A stretch of DNA of 64,000 nt from Limnanthes douglasii subsp. nivea (taxonomy: Eukaryota > Streptophyta > Magnoliopsida > Brassicales > Limnanthaceae), in assembly GCA_036936605.1 (NCBI GenBank), contig JAUPFV010000001.1, positions 217,587,530 through 217,651,529 on the forward strand, in the 5' to 3' direction. Positions 10,684 through 23,213 of the stretch are shown piece after piece; positions within the stretch are counted from its first letter, which is position 1; each line of letters opens with the position of its first letter. Made by a program: the position numbers and the translations under genes. The notes beneath the pieces are model-generated. The model searched no databases, was not told where the DNA came from, and saw only the letters and a program-made list of their open reading frames with translations.

Positions 10684-11700
10684 TCCCAACAAATGGTATC
10701 AGGCTGAAGCAGAAATCATGTTCAAGGTGAATGATTTACTTTATAGATCGCTAGTATGGTCTAGTTTGGATATCTCGTGGTTCATCAAACAGTGTGACTT
10801 GATTGGAGTGTATCAAGGAGGTGTGACTTTGTTGGAGTGTCGTTAAGGAACAATGCGGTATGACATGCTAAGAGTGAGCACGTGGATTCAATGTAAAGTT
10901 CTATGGCTCAAGTGGGGAACCTTAAAGCAACTTGATTAGAGTGAGCGGATGGAAGTCAAATGAGGCTAAAATGGCATCTTATTCAGGATGCGGATTTGTT
11001 AGGTGCGACCAAATTCACACATCCCATATTGGTTAGACATGGAATGATCAATGTATATAAGTAAGAACATATATTTTGAAAGTTGATCAAAATCAAAGTC
11101 GTGCGGGCCTTCGGGCCCAAAACGGACAGTAGCATACTAGTTTGGAGATTTGTTGTTCATACTTATATAAGAAAGAGAAATGTGAAGTACACATATTCTC
11201 AACAAATGGTATCAGAGCTCTAGGCCTGGATGGAACGTGATGTGGGTGAAATTATCGGATGATGAACCAACAACCATGCTCAAGGTGAATGATATGCTCT
11301 ATAAATCACTAATGTGACCTAGTCTATAGTTCTTGTGGCTCATCAAGAGGTATGAATTGATTGGAGTGTAACAAACTGTGGTACTAGATTGAAGTGGCGC
11401 TAAAGAACACAGAAATATGGTGATAAGAATGAGTAGATAGATCTTATGACCCAGATGGAGAACCTTGGAATAACCAGATTAGAGTAAAAGGATGGAATTC
11501 AATTAGGATGAGGATACAGTTATACTTTATCCGAGAGGAGGATATTTAGGGTACGACCAGAGCTTCACATTCCATATTGGTTAAACATGGGAAGGATTAA
11601 TGGTACATAAGTAAATATAATATTATACTACTATAGAGATCGAGTTGTTCTTACTTATATACAGAGGTAAAATATGGGGTACCTATATTCTTAACATAAA
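10684..11700 (+). mobile_element. TRIM-like LTR retroelement array (two units)
   Basis: Two homologous units of about 0.5 kb follow each other. Each starts with an initiator-Met-tRNA-type primer site, AACAAATGGTATCAG, at about 10690 and at about 11203 (TGGTATCAGAGC), followed by shared blocks such as CAAGGTGAATGAT and GATTGGAGTGTA. Each ends in an LTR-like part starting near CCATATTGGTTA and containing CTTATATA. The first LTR part also has GGGCCTTCGGGCCC. There is no coding region. The head-to-tail order LTR-internal-LTR is typical of TRIM arrays. Confidence 0.6.
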
Positions 11701-11959
11701 CTTTTAGCCATTATGTTTGATTATATATAGATATATATTAAAATGATTCAAGATAACCAAAACTTAGAGAATGTAACTAATTTTCTAAAGCAAATGCCAA
11801 TTATCTTCTTCTCTTAGCTAGAGAAGAAGTATATTGGGAACAATTGTTTTGCATAAACTGGATAAAGAATTGAGATAAAAACACATGATTTTTTCATAAC
11901 TTTGTTAGGAAAAGACACACAAATAATATAATCAATGATATTAAACATAATGGTACATG

Positions 11960-13560
11960 GATTGATGATCAAGATGGACTCTGTGATCATGCAGTCAACT
12001 ACTTTAAAGGCTCAGTAGTCTTTGCTCTGTCTTCAATAGAATCCTTTCTAGTGTCTTAAATAACAGACTAATCAATATCATCCCCATAATAATTTCTGGG
12101 GAGCAATGAAGATTTTTTTCATGGAAGAAACATCCATGAACACATCCTTTTCTCTCACGAAATAATTCATTACTTATATAAAAATACTTGGGATGGTAAC
12201 ATTCGGTTAAAAATATATATGACAAAAGGTTTTTACAAGATTTCATATAGTTTTATATTTAATGATATGATGGCTTTTGGCTTTTACAACACTTTCATAA
12301 ATTTAATAATTAAAGAAATTATATTCAAAGGTTTGAATGGAATAAGGTAGGGGGATCCAATATCCTCCAACCTCTTCATTATAGCTGAGGAATACCTCAC
12401 TAGAGGTATTAATCAGCTGTTCAAATTAAATCCGCGGATGATCTTCAAAATAAGGAATGAAATGGCTATTAAATATCTTTCATTTGCAAATGACTTTGTC
12501 ATCTTTAAAAATGGATCAATCAACAACATTAGCAAATCGAAAACATTCCTAAATCTTTATCAAGACATATACGATAATCCATAAAGCTAGAAAAGTCAAG
12601 CCTAATTGTTTTAAATAAAATAAGCCAAAGTAGAATATGTAACATTTAAAGAGTCACTGGATTCAAATCAAAACTTCTCCTTATGAAATATGTGTATATG
12701 TCCAAATTAATAATAAGCAAGTCTATATGATTAATTATTGAACAAAATAAGAACCAACACACATTAAATTCCTATCATTTGGTGGCAAATTAGTTTTAAT
12801 ACAATATGTTCTTATGTCAATTCCATCATATTACATGCAATGCTTTAGTCTCCCAAATTCTGTTATAAACAGAATTGAAAGGCTTCTAACTAGATACCTT
12901 TGGGGATCAAAGGAATCCTCTTATGTAATTATTTGGACTTAATGGAAATTTATAACCAAACCCTATAAATAAAGTGGATTAAACATTAAGAAAATATCAG
13001 ATCTTCAATATACCTTCTCATGTAGATTATGGTTTAAGTTTAGAGAAAATAAAACTATTTAAGATGGATACATGCAATTTGTGTATTGCAATAACTCTCA
13101 CCCCTTACTTGTTGTTAACACAAAATGATCCAAAACTTGGAAGATATTTGTTTCCATAAAAGACACTGTTAAACCATATATAGTTTAGGTTTAGGTAACC
13201 AGTCTAATCTATTTGGTAAAATTTGGAATAATAGTACTCCAACAAAATAATCCATTCTGCTTTGAAAACTTTTAAAATGTTGGATACCAATGAAGTTTAA
13301 CCTTCAAAAAATGAAACTTTAGGTTGGCTTATAAATGCCAATTTTCCTTAAATACTGAGTCAGTTAACCATACTTTTGTTAACTGTACAATGGTCTAGTA
13401 TGCTTGGTCTCATTTAGCTGGCCTCTTTAATCTAAACATTGGTAGATATACGACTATCCACCACCTAGTTAGGTGCAACTTCTAGTCTACTAACAAACAC
13501 ATCCATATCTGAACAATAATCCCAACAACAACTTGTTGGTCAATTTTCCACTTTAATACT
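11960..13560 (+). pseudogene. LINE reverse transcriptase, 3' half, heavily decayed
   Basis: The non-LTR RT signature RQGDPISSNLFIIAEE can be read at about 12345-12400 across a stop. YLSFANDFVIF at about 12471-12503 is where the catalytic F/Y-A-D-D box is expected, with the first Asp changed to Asn. Downstream, at about 12780-12930, residues around LIQYVLMSIPSYYMQCF and LLTRYLWGS match the usual LINE segment. Near 13360-13450 a zf-RVT-like stretch (VNHTFVNCTMV) is visible. Stops in all parts make it dead. Start and 3' tail were not defined. Confidence 0.7.
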
Positions 13561-16500
13561 AAATCATAATTTGATAATATGTATTAATAACAAACCATAT
13601 TTTTTGTGACAAAACAAATTCAACCCTTATAATTACTCGTTGTCTTTGAGAGATCATTAATGAATAACTAACCGCTTAGATTTTCCTTATTTATCTGGAA
13701 TATTTGTTGTCTTTTTTTTGTGATATTTTTGAATCTTTGATACCGAATATTTGTACTCAATTTTTATATGTCGAGTCGAACCGAACTACTAAGCTATTAT
13801 GGCTGGACTTGTAAGAGCCTTGAGGTATGTCGACCTTATACTTTCCTCACTAAAACCCATTCATCGGTCAAACCTCCCTTGAGAAAAAAACTTCATTTTG
13901 TTACAAGGGAAAGATTATACACATAAGTTGCATTTTCTATGTTTTTAATTTACAAGTAGCCAAAAATCCCGTAAGAATACATGTTATTAATTTTTCAGAG
14001 TGGCATGAATTTGAATGAAATTTTTCTTTGATGGAATTGATTTGGGTTTACTTCATATTTCTTCTAAGTGTAGGAGAGTATTCCTCCTAGTTCTTTCAAA
14101 GTATAAAGCAATGGCGAAACATTTTCCTGATAAATCAGTTAGAGTTGCAGTTCGCCAATACCTTGGATCTTCTATATGCATTATAGCTAAATTGACTCCT
14201 TGAATGTTGCTACATGACCAAAGTTTTTTTCTTTGTTGTTGAAAATATGTTAAATTTAGATAAGTTTGGAGGTATGAATGTAATAATTTCTTACGTATTT
14301 TTTAAAAACAAATAATGCATTAATATGTGGCTGAGTCGTGTGCCTTAATGTTTAATTCCACACATCCATGCATTTTATATCCTTGCATCTTAGCATTCAA
14401 GTTGTTTTAATCTAGACCATTAATCTGGAAAATAATGTAGACCATTAATTTAAAATATTTAAAGGGTAGTGACTATTGTACCTTTTAGTTAAATACGTTT
14501 TTTTTTTCTCTTTTATATTTGTTTAGACAGTTCTCAATTGTTAAATGTTTTAAACTTTTTCTTAATTCAAAGTTATCCGTCTTTGTGTTTTAGAGCTTGT
14601 AATTTCGTCTTCTTTCTCTTCATTTTTTTATCTTAGAAAGTTGGTTGAAGTTTCGTGATTTTTTTAAAATAACAATAAGAAGAAACTTGAACCCACTGTT
14701 GACTATGAAGGTGATGATTAAGACTGTTAAAATCAGATCACATGTGCTCATTTCGAGACTCTTCTCCCAGTAAATCTGAGAAGATGATGGACTCACATCT
14801 TCTTTGTAGGGAACTTCGTTCGTCTGAGGTCATTGAAGTTGATCCCATATTAGTATTACCATTAGAATTGATCATTATCTTAGTTTTGGAAATCTCTTCC
14901 CTGAACTTGGGCCTTCTAGTTCTTCTATAGTAGTAGAGACGACTAAGGTTTGTGGGAAGCCTAACCTCAAGTTCGTGAAGAATGTGAAGCTTTATCAATA
15001 CTTCTAGCATAATTGATCGTAAATATTCTTATATTAATCTGAACGATTATAATAACAAGAAAAAAATTGAAGAAATTCAGCGAACGTGAATATTTGGTTT
15101 CTCCAAGCCAATGAAACTCTGCACGCTAAAGAGCAAAGGGTTGTAGTTTTACACACATTTGAAGATGGATCTTTGGTTTCTTTTTCCAGCCACAACCTAT
15201 TGATTTTTTTTACCAAGATCGATATTTGTCTTAGTTAACTTGTATCAAGTGCTTGAAAGGTTTTAATGGCAACCACTATACTTTTGCGGAAAGTTTATGA
15301 TCATTTTAGTGTTGGCAATGAATAAAATATTTGGTAGGAAGACTTATCCTTTATTTTTCATGGATAGTGGCGTAAAAATCCTTGTTAACATATGAGATTG
15401 TAACAAGACTTGGAAAAATGAGTTTATCCATGTCTTGGGTGATAAGAAGACTATGATAAAGCAAAAATATTGTATTTTCTTTCAGATTTGGGTCTCCAAA
15501 AGTAAGTAATGTAGAATTTGTTTGTTGTTACTATAATATATTTATTTGTTATGTCTATGAGCTTTATCTAGATTTCTTTTGAGTAACATCATCAGTTATG
15601 GATCGAGATTACAATAATAGGCTGCCACACGCAAAAAGGGCAGTATGCCAAGTTGGCGAAGGAGGATTCTTATTGTTGCAAAGCTCTACTGTTACTTCAG
15701 AAATTTATTGCTAGGGGTTTATGGCCTGATATTGCTTTTAATAGGTGTTTTTTTGTTTGCATAGCTATAGTAGAGTGTATAAGTGATGCTCGAGGAACTT
15801 TTACAAAAAAATACTTAAAAATGGATAGTCCTTCCCAGTTTGTAAAAGTAAAGGGTTCCCATGTGACGAAAGTTATAGTCTAGCATTATCCATCTAGAAA
15901 ACGTTGTTACCAAACATGTTAAAGTTAAGATGCAATATACCAAAGAGAAAAAATGATGGTTAGAGATGATGGATTACACAAAGGAAACAATATAGGTAGA
16001 TCTAAATCTGGAGAGAAGGAATTTCTAGCAGCCAAGTCTTCAAAAGTTTTGGTTGCCGCGACTAATGGTTCAAAGGTAATTGTTTCCAAAACCAAAAGTG
16101 ATGAGCCGAGACCCAAATTTGCTTCTGTGAAATAAGGTCTCAGTTACATCTACCGGGTATCTTAATAGAACCTTATGTCAATGAAGTTTATATTGGTGTT
16201 CCTTTGGGTATGAATGTACCAGCTACAAGTAGGAATGAGGGATTCAAGTTAATTTTCTTTCGAGGAAGGTTTCACTGAAGTAGAGTTAAATTTTAAAATT
16301 GACCACACTTCTCATATCTCTAAAAGGATTGTTATAGTTTGAATAGATTCTCATCATGTGCAAAATATTCATGCTTGAGTTGGCAAACAGAACAATCCTT
16401 TGTTGGATATAAGGTTGGAAGAAAATTTCAAAGCAACGACGGAGAAATGTTCGCTTGAAGCTTATGCCTGAAATGAGTGTTTTCAGAGGAACAATTTAAC

Positions 16501-17950
16501 TTAAAGCAAGAAAGAGATTGTAGAAATTTCCAAATCTAAAAAAAAAGAGGTGTAGATAGCTGAGGTATGACTTTTTGAAATTCCAAATGTATATGGTATT
16601 ATGCGATTTTTTTCTAGTGAAGCTGAAGGTTGCATACATTGTAATTATATTTATTGATAAGACAAAGAATGTCGATGATGCAGTTGTAACTGATGAGGAT
16701 CTAAAGGCTACAAATAATAAAATTATAACTATTGAGGTGCCGAATGTTGCAGATGAAACTACTGGATCTTTTAATGAACTCGAGATAGCTCATGTACTTC
16801 CCTAACTTATATCAAGTTATTATGTTGTTGATGACACCCCGAAAGTGAATGCGAATGAGATTTTGGCAAAAGATCTGTAGATGCCAATAACTTTAAGCCA
16901 TCCTAAAATTACAACTGAGGCGATTGGTATGAATTTCTTCAATATTCTTGCTTGTCGATGACGTATTGGATGTAGATTCTACTAGTTATTGAGCCTCATA
17001 ATTTTCATCATACAAATTTAAAGTAATTAACCAATTTGTTTTTTCAGTCAGCCGAACAAAATTTCTAACCCACCTCTTTGTCTTAGAGTTGGATAAAAGA
17101 CAAATGAATTTATGAGTGGAGGTAAACTTTGATATTGATTTTTATTTTATTGTTGTTGTTTTAATCTTATGGTTGATTAGACTTCTTTCATACATAATAC
17201 TTCATAATTTGTTAAATTATTTAACCATGTTGAACTAAGGTTTTGATAACTTAACAACTTAGGTTCCTGATCTTTGGTTAATTTTGGAAGCCGATGCATA
17301 ACCTTTTAAAGATGGTTCAAAGTTAAAAATTGTGCTCCCGAGAAAATTAGATGTTTTTCTAACCGAGCTGAAGATAAGATTCTTGTATGTATAGCTGAAG
17401 ATGAAGTTGATATTCTATTTCATGAATTCTTTATACTTTTTTATATATTATGTAAGACTGAGGGAACTCATTTTTCAACCAAATCCATTTGGAGCAATTT
17501 TGAAGGAATTATTATCTTGATTTTTTTTTGAATTTTAATGAATAAAATTTAACCAGTTTTTATTATCAATGGTTTGTGCTTGCTTGGTTTTGGTTTTGAT
17601 TTTTAGTATCAACAATACATTTCCTGATATTTTGCTATTCTATTTGAAGTAATCAATTTCGAAGGTAAATATTTGTATAAAGAACACATGGGTTCATTTT
17701 TTAAATTGTATTTACACATGAGACTTATATTTTTATTTCTTTGTTTTCTTCAGGGTACCGAAGCTCTCAAAGTGCCAAAGATTACATTTCTATCTCAGAC
17801 TTATCTAATTTGTTTGTTGGAGGGGTGTTGAGACTCTTTAAATTGTTGAAAGCTATATTTTAATCCCAAACTTATATATTTTTAGACTTCTAAAAGCCTT
17901 GTGATTACTTTTAGATCATCATCTTCCAAATGTATAAAATAATAAATTAT
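13561..17950. other. Long unassigned interval
   Basis: No family recognised. Several frames of 60-90 residues occur (for example 15653-15883 and 16575-16805 on the plus strand, 14738-15010 on the minus strand) but none shows a known motif, and stops interrupt any longer frame. Composition at 15600-16900 is slightly less AT-rich and could be an old unidentified element. Confidence 0.4.
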
Positions 17951-17989
17951 ATGAAGACTCGATCTATATGGCAGATACATGTTAAAGAC

Positions 17990-18375
17990 CTCATTAAAAC
18001 CTTACTCGTACCACAAAGTAAGGAAATGATACACCTCATATGAAATTTCAATAGAACAATATACAAATAATCACTAAGATAATAATCAATAGAAGCTTAT
18101 AGAAAAGGCTAGAGCTTTAAATGGTATATGTTTAATGGATGTTGAAGTTGTGATCCTTCGTCATCTATTAGTCTACATGTTCTCGTTTTACTTTGGATTC
18201 TACTATGTAAGGCCCTTCCCAATTTGGGCTAGTTTACCGAAGCTCTTGTCTTTTGTATGACAAAATGCACTTTTTAGGATTTTATCCCCGACTTCAAAAA
18301 TTCGGAATTAAACTTTTCGTATATGTTTCGCATCAGAGTTTTATAGTGTTCTATATCAAGTGATAAAAAGGGATT
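17990..18375 (-). pseudogene. Gypsy integrase C-terminal fragment
   Basis: Read on the minus strand, residues equivalent to the integrase C-terminal segment can be followed across frames, among them a KLAQ-GKGL block matching the GKLGPNWEGPY type seen at 24265 in the next element. The fragment stops where the LTR at 18415 begins, so a plus-strand gypsy element appears to have inserted into, or joined to, an older minus-strand one. Confidence 0.5.
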
Positions 18376-18414
18376 CCCCAGAACACGAGCAAGGAGCACT
18401 GAGAGTTTGGATTA

Positions 18415-19194
18415 TGATGAGCAGTAAATAAGAGAACGAGCTCTATGGCTTAGACGAGCTCGACAGCAGGTCAACATCAATAATAGATAACGCGGACGAG
18501 CTCAACAGCAGGTTGACGTTATCAATGAATAATGGGGGTGATCTTAAATGGATACTGAGCTCGTCACTAAACTGAGCTCAACGGTGTACACATCATGATA
18601 ATAGAGAAAACTTAAGAGCATGCACGGTGTTGCCGAGTTCAAGATCAGGATGAGCTCAATGTCGACAGAGTAGAGTTGATCGATTGAATTCGGGATCAGG
18701 ATGAGCTCGAGGACATCATAGTAGAGTTGATCGACTAGATGAGGAATGTGGTAAAAGGAAAGGACCTGAGCGCGTCATCAGTAAGTTCGAGCTCAGCAAA
18801 ACAGATCAAACAAGGTTCTGTTCATTAACGAGCTTGAGTTCGAGCTCAGCAGATTAGGTCAGCTCTGGTGTTCTTAAAAGGAGGGTTCAGCTCGGATTGA
18901 AGTATAGATTGCGCTCAGAGCGTTTACTTGTAATACCAACACCCGATTAACCCACGAGTTTAAGATGTGTTAGTTATTCCACAATTATAAGGATATCAGT
19001 GGTAACGGTTGTTAGTTCCACAATTAAAGGGATAATGGTTTAAGTGGGCTAGTGGCGCTAAAAGCGTAACCTAATGTAACTACCCACTAGTTTGTATATT
19101 ATAAAAGGGGAAAACCTATTGATGAATAAAGTGATCTCTTTCTTGACTAAAAAATAGTAGACTTACTTTGGCAGAACTTGTTAGTTCCTTAACA
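18415..19194 (+). repeat. 5' LTR of Ty3/gypsy element B
   Basis: Bounded by TGATGAGCAG and TTAACA directly before a primer site. The U3 part contains two sets of direct repeats, with periods of 42 bp (GACGAGCTC at 18453 and 18495) and 51 bp (GATCAGGATGAGCTC at about 18643 and 18694), and is rich in GAGCTC words. A TATA-like TATTATAAAAGG is near 19096. No 3' LTR copy was found, so the left edge rests on the TG end and the break in homology. Confidence 0.6.
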
Positions 19195-19195
19195 A

Positions 19196-19217
19196 ATTCG
19201 ACGCCGTCTGTGGGAAC
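19196..19217 (+). other. Primer-binding site of element B
   Basis: TTCGACGCCGTCTGTGGGAA is one base away from the common plant gypsy site TGGCGCCGTCTGTGGGAA at its start, and it follows the LTR directly. Confidence 0.7.
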
Positions 19218-19233
19218 TCTTTAACCAATCACC

Positions 19234-20406
19234 ATGGTGGTCATTAGGTCAGGAATTGAGAGAGATAATCAGGAAACTAGCGAAACAAAAACTCATCGGA
19301 GGAGAACCGTAAGTCGTCTCGATCCTACGATTCCTCAAGAGGTCAAGCCTTTGATACCCCAATCAATGGTGGTGAGAGAGTAACATCTGGTCTAGACAGG
19401 CATTGCTCCCAGGGAAGCGACACATCCTCCTCAAACCGACAATGTGCTGGGAGCTCACAGAGCTGTGGAAACTCTACCGACGAATGACTCGGCGGTTCTC
19501 CAACTGGAACAACGAGTCCAGAATTTTCAAGAAGAGCAGTTAAAAATAGTGTTTGAACGCGACGCTTGAGAGCAAGCTATGCACGCTACCCCGACAGGAA
19601 TGAATGACGCTATTCATGCTCTAACTGCAATAATCAAGGGTGCGAGCAAGACTCATCAACCATCAGGACTAGAGGCAAGCAAGGCCAACAAGACTGATTG
19701 TTCTTCCAAAAGAAACGATAAACAAGAAGGTGAATGTGAGAGCGGGGGAAAAAATCGTAACAGAGGACCACGTGACGAGGTCAAGGAGACGTCTACCAAA
19801 CGATCCCGAGAGGACGAGGCCTTCGTTACAATCAGATTCGCCCGAAGTTATCAGCTTACATATTTAAGGAGTAACCGTTTTAAGAAAAAAATCCTGGAGA
19901 TCCAACTCCCGAGGAAATTCGATCCATTCAGGATGGAAGCTTATGATGGAACATGGGATCCAAAGAGGCACTTAGAGCAGTTCAGAAACATGATTATGGC
20001 TTTCAATCCTGACGATGCAATGCTATACCGAGCACTATTTATGACCCTTACGGGTAACGCTATGGATTGGTTCAGTAGCTTGTCGAAAGGGTCTACCTAT
20101 GATTTTTCAAGAATATGGAAAGAATTCAGAGAGAGGTTCGTGGGAAACAAGGAACTCAAGCGCGAGTGGGATTCGATCATGGATCTTTATCAACGTCGAG
20201 GTGAGTCTCTTAAAAGTTATGTTAGACGATTTGTTCATGCCATGAATGATTTACCAGATCTAGCCGAGAATATGGCGGTGGCCTCTTTGAAACAAGGGCT
20301 CGATATGAGAGGGGAACTATATGCGGATCTCATCTGGTTCCCAACTGAAAACATGGGAGATCTGCTTGCAAGAGCGGACATTTTTATCAGATTTGAGGAT
20401 ACTTGA
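19234..20406 (+). pseudogene. gag: gag of element B with three in-frame stops
   Basis: From the ATG at 19234 one frame runs to TGA at 20404-20406, interrupted only by TAA at 19381, TAG at 19393 and TGA at 19567. The gag core is intact from about residue 230: LPRKFDPFRMEAYDG, then WFSSLSKGSTYDF, then LKREWDSIMDLYQRRGES, the usual order in plant gypsy gag. Length fits the N-terminal two-thirds of gag; a zinc-knuckle region follows in another frame at about 20410-20720. It would form the virus-like particle. Confidence 0.85.
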
Positions 20407-20929
20407 AGAGGAACCTCACGTAAGCGGCATGAGCCAGAGGTCAAAGATGGTGGATCAGAATGGAAAATGTTTGAAGATCAACCGAGGAGGGACTACAGTC
20501 GAAGACCTTAGCAGCTTGATCAACCAAATAGTCGTTTCAATCCATTGATAGAGGCTATTTCAGTAATCTATGATCGAACAAAGGGGCATATGAGGTACCA
20601 GGCTCCGCAAAAAATGAGTGCGCATGGGTTTAAGCGATCTAATAGGTACTATTGTGCGTATCGTCATGACCATGGGCACTCGACTGATGAATACTGGAGC
20701 TAAATGATGAAATACAGCGCTTGATAGACAATAGTGAGTTGATTCAATATATCAAACAAACTCAACTAGATCAACATGATGAAGATCTCCCTCCAAATAC
20801 TGAAAAACCAACAATTGAAGAAGGGTCGGAAGCTAACAAGCAACATTGGTTACTGACCATATTAGGGGAAGCTTAGCTACTGGATAAGGGTCTACCTAGA
20901 ATAAACGAGCTAAAAATGAGTTCGATGTT

Positions 20930-21420
20930 TACGAGATTGATGGAAGCTCTTATCGAAACTATAGAGACCCGGTCGCCGATCTCACTTTCAATGATGATGA
21001 TCTCAGAGGTGTAAGTTTTCCATATGAAGATGCCTTAACTGTTCATTTAGACATTGGAGGAGTAATGGTAACAAAAATATTGGTCGATGGATGAAGCTCG
21101 GCAAATATCATCTTCAAAGGGAGTTTTGATCGCATGAAGAATGTCCCATCATATCGACCTACTCAGCGGTCATTGAGCTACAAAGAAGGAATTGCTACAA
21201 AGAAAGAATTGAAGACGTTATTTTTTATCTTTGATGTGCCGAGTCCTTATCATGCGATCATTGGACGAACATGGCTGTATAGGATGGAAGCAACGCCATG
21301 CATGTATCGACAATGCATTAAGTATCCAGTGGGTAGTTCGACAGGTATAATTCGAGGCAGTCATAGGACCGCGCGAACTTGTTATGCAATCGCGTCGCAT
21401 CCTTCAAAACCTATTCAATA
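20930..21420 (+). pseudogene. pro: Aspartic protease of element B, stop inside the active site
   Basis: The active-site string reads LVDG-stop-SSANI, with the catalytic Asp at 21086-21088 and TGA at 21092-21094 where Gly or another small residue is expected. The downstream domain at 21134-21420 reads ELKTLFFIFDVPSPYHAIIG, the conserved C-terminal half before RT. The protein would process the Gag-Pol polyprotein. Confidence 0.75.
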
Positions 21421-21439
21421 GAAATTAAATGGCGGGGGG

Positions 21440-22830
21440 GGGGAGGGACATTGTTCCAGTAACAATAGGTCTTACCTCACCAGAACTAGTGGATGATCCA
21501 CGAGAAAATGAAGATTCACCCACAACGGATGTTACAACAGCGGAAACGGTCATAACTGCTAATAAAGTGCTTCGCCTTGAGAATGAACTGACTTCAGATT
21601 CAAAGGTACAATTAGTGTATTTATTAACAAAGAATTTAGATGTATTTTCTTGGGAAGAAGCTGATGTTTCAAGAGTAAGTCCTACAATTATAAGCCATGA
21701 ATTGGCTATCAATCCATGCGCTAAACCAGTACGGTAAAAACGAAGACCATTTTTAGCTGAGAAGCAGGCCGCTAGGTTAGCCGAGGTCATCAAGCTCACT
21801 CGGTTGGGGCACATTCGAACAGCAAGGTATCCTGTTTGGATAGCTAATCCGGTTTTAGTTAAAAAAAAGAGCGGGCGATGAAGAATGTGTGTAGATTTTA
21901 TCGATTTGAACCAAGCATGTCCTAAGGATGCTTTCCCATTGCCAAGGATAGATCAGCTCGGTTATTGAGCTTCAGGTTGCAAATTTCTTTATTTTATGGA
22001 TGCATATTCAGGATATAATCAGATTCGCATGCACCCGTCTGATCAGGAGTACACAGCTTTTCAACTTGAGCGGGGCCTCTATTATTATACGGTCATGCCA
22101 TTTGGATTGTAGAATGTGGGATCAACGTATCAAAGGCTAGTTAATCACATTTTTCAAGATAATTTGGGGCAGCATTTGGAATCATATATTGATGACATGA
22201 TTATTAAAACAAATGAAGAGGAGCAACACGTTATCACTTTACAGGTGGTTTTTGATTTATTACGCAAGTATAATCTTAAGCTTAACCCGGAAAAATGTTC
22301 TTTTGGTGTGGCCAAGGAAAAATTCCTAGGCTACGTGGTAAGTCAGCAAGGTATTGAGGCAGATCCAGTTCACTTAAGTGGAAGTTTGCAGATGGAACCA
22401 CCAAATAATGTCACGGAAGTCCAATGTCTTACAGGGCAGTTAGCAGCTCTTTCAAGGTTCATCTCACGAGCTTCGGATAAAAGTCATCCATTTTTGGAAG
22501 TGTTGCGGGGTGCTAAGAAATTTGCATGGACAGAAGTGTGCGACAAGGCTTTTGATGACCTAAAGAAATATCTTAAATCTCCTGAGATTTTGTCTGCTCC
22601 TACACCAGAAGAGCCGTTATTTATGTACTTTGTAGTAACCCCTTTTTCTGTAAGTTCGGTTCTTGTGTGCGATCAAAACGGGAAACAGTGGCATGTGTAT
22701 TACACAAGGAAAACATTGACAGATGCAGAGACAAGGTGCATGTATTGTAGTCAGAACTCTAACAGGAGAGGAGATCAAGCAGGCAGTGCGTTTTAATTTT
22801 CCGGTTACAAATGATGTTCCAGAATAAGAA
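21440..22830 (+). pseudogene. pol: Reverse transcriptase of element B
   Basis: RT order is complete: CVDFIDLNQACPKDAFPLPR at about 21890-21950, FMDAYSGYNQI near 21995-22025, the PFGL stretch near 22100 with a stop after it, and the catalytic YIDDM at 22185-22199. KLNPEKCSFGV and FLGYVVSQQGIEADP follow, then the connection domain at about 22530-22790. Stops at about 21734, 21967 and 22110 and a frame change near 22795 break the frame. Confidence 0.85.
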
Positions 22831-23165
22831 GCTGCCCTTTGTGGCATGAATTTTGCCTTAATATGTGGAGCTTGAGCTATCAAAATCAGATCTGATTCTC
22901 AATTGATGGTAAATCAAGCAGGGGTCTTTATGATGTCAAGCAAGATGGCATCAAGGAATATCTCGTAATTCTCACGGAATATGAGTCCAAATTTACTAAC
23001 ATTTCTTATGAACAGATCCCTCGAAGAGATAATTCAGCAGCCGGCATTTTGGCGAAGACAACGGCTGCAGGAGATCATCCGAAAATTTTGATCCATCAAC
23101 TCCCTGCAACAGAGCTAATTTCAACGGTTGCTATGATTAATTCATTTATTAACGATGATGATTGA
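22831..23165 (+). pseudogene. RNase H domain of element B
   Basis: The RNase H segment is read in changing frames. KSDSQLMVNQ is near 22885-22915, with its Asp where catalysis expects one, then a block around EQIPRRDNSAAGILAKTT at about 23010-23065. It degrades the RNA strand in RNA-DNA hybrids during reverse transcription; here it is frameshifted. Confidence 0.65.
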
Positions 23166-23213
23166 CGGACTCCATACCTTCACTACTTTAATCAAGAAAC
23201 GTTTCCTACGAGT

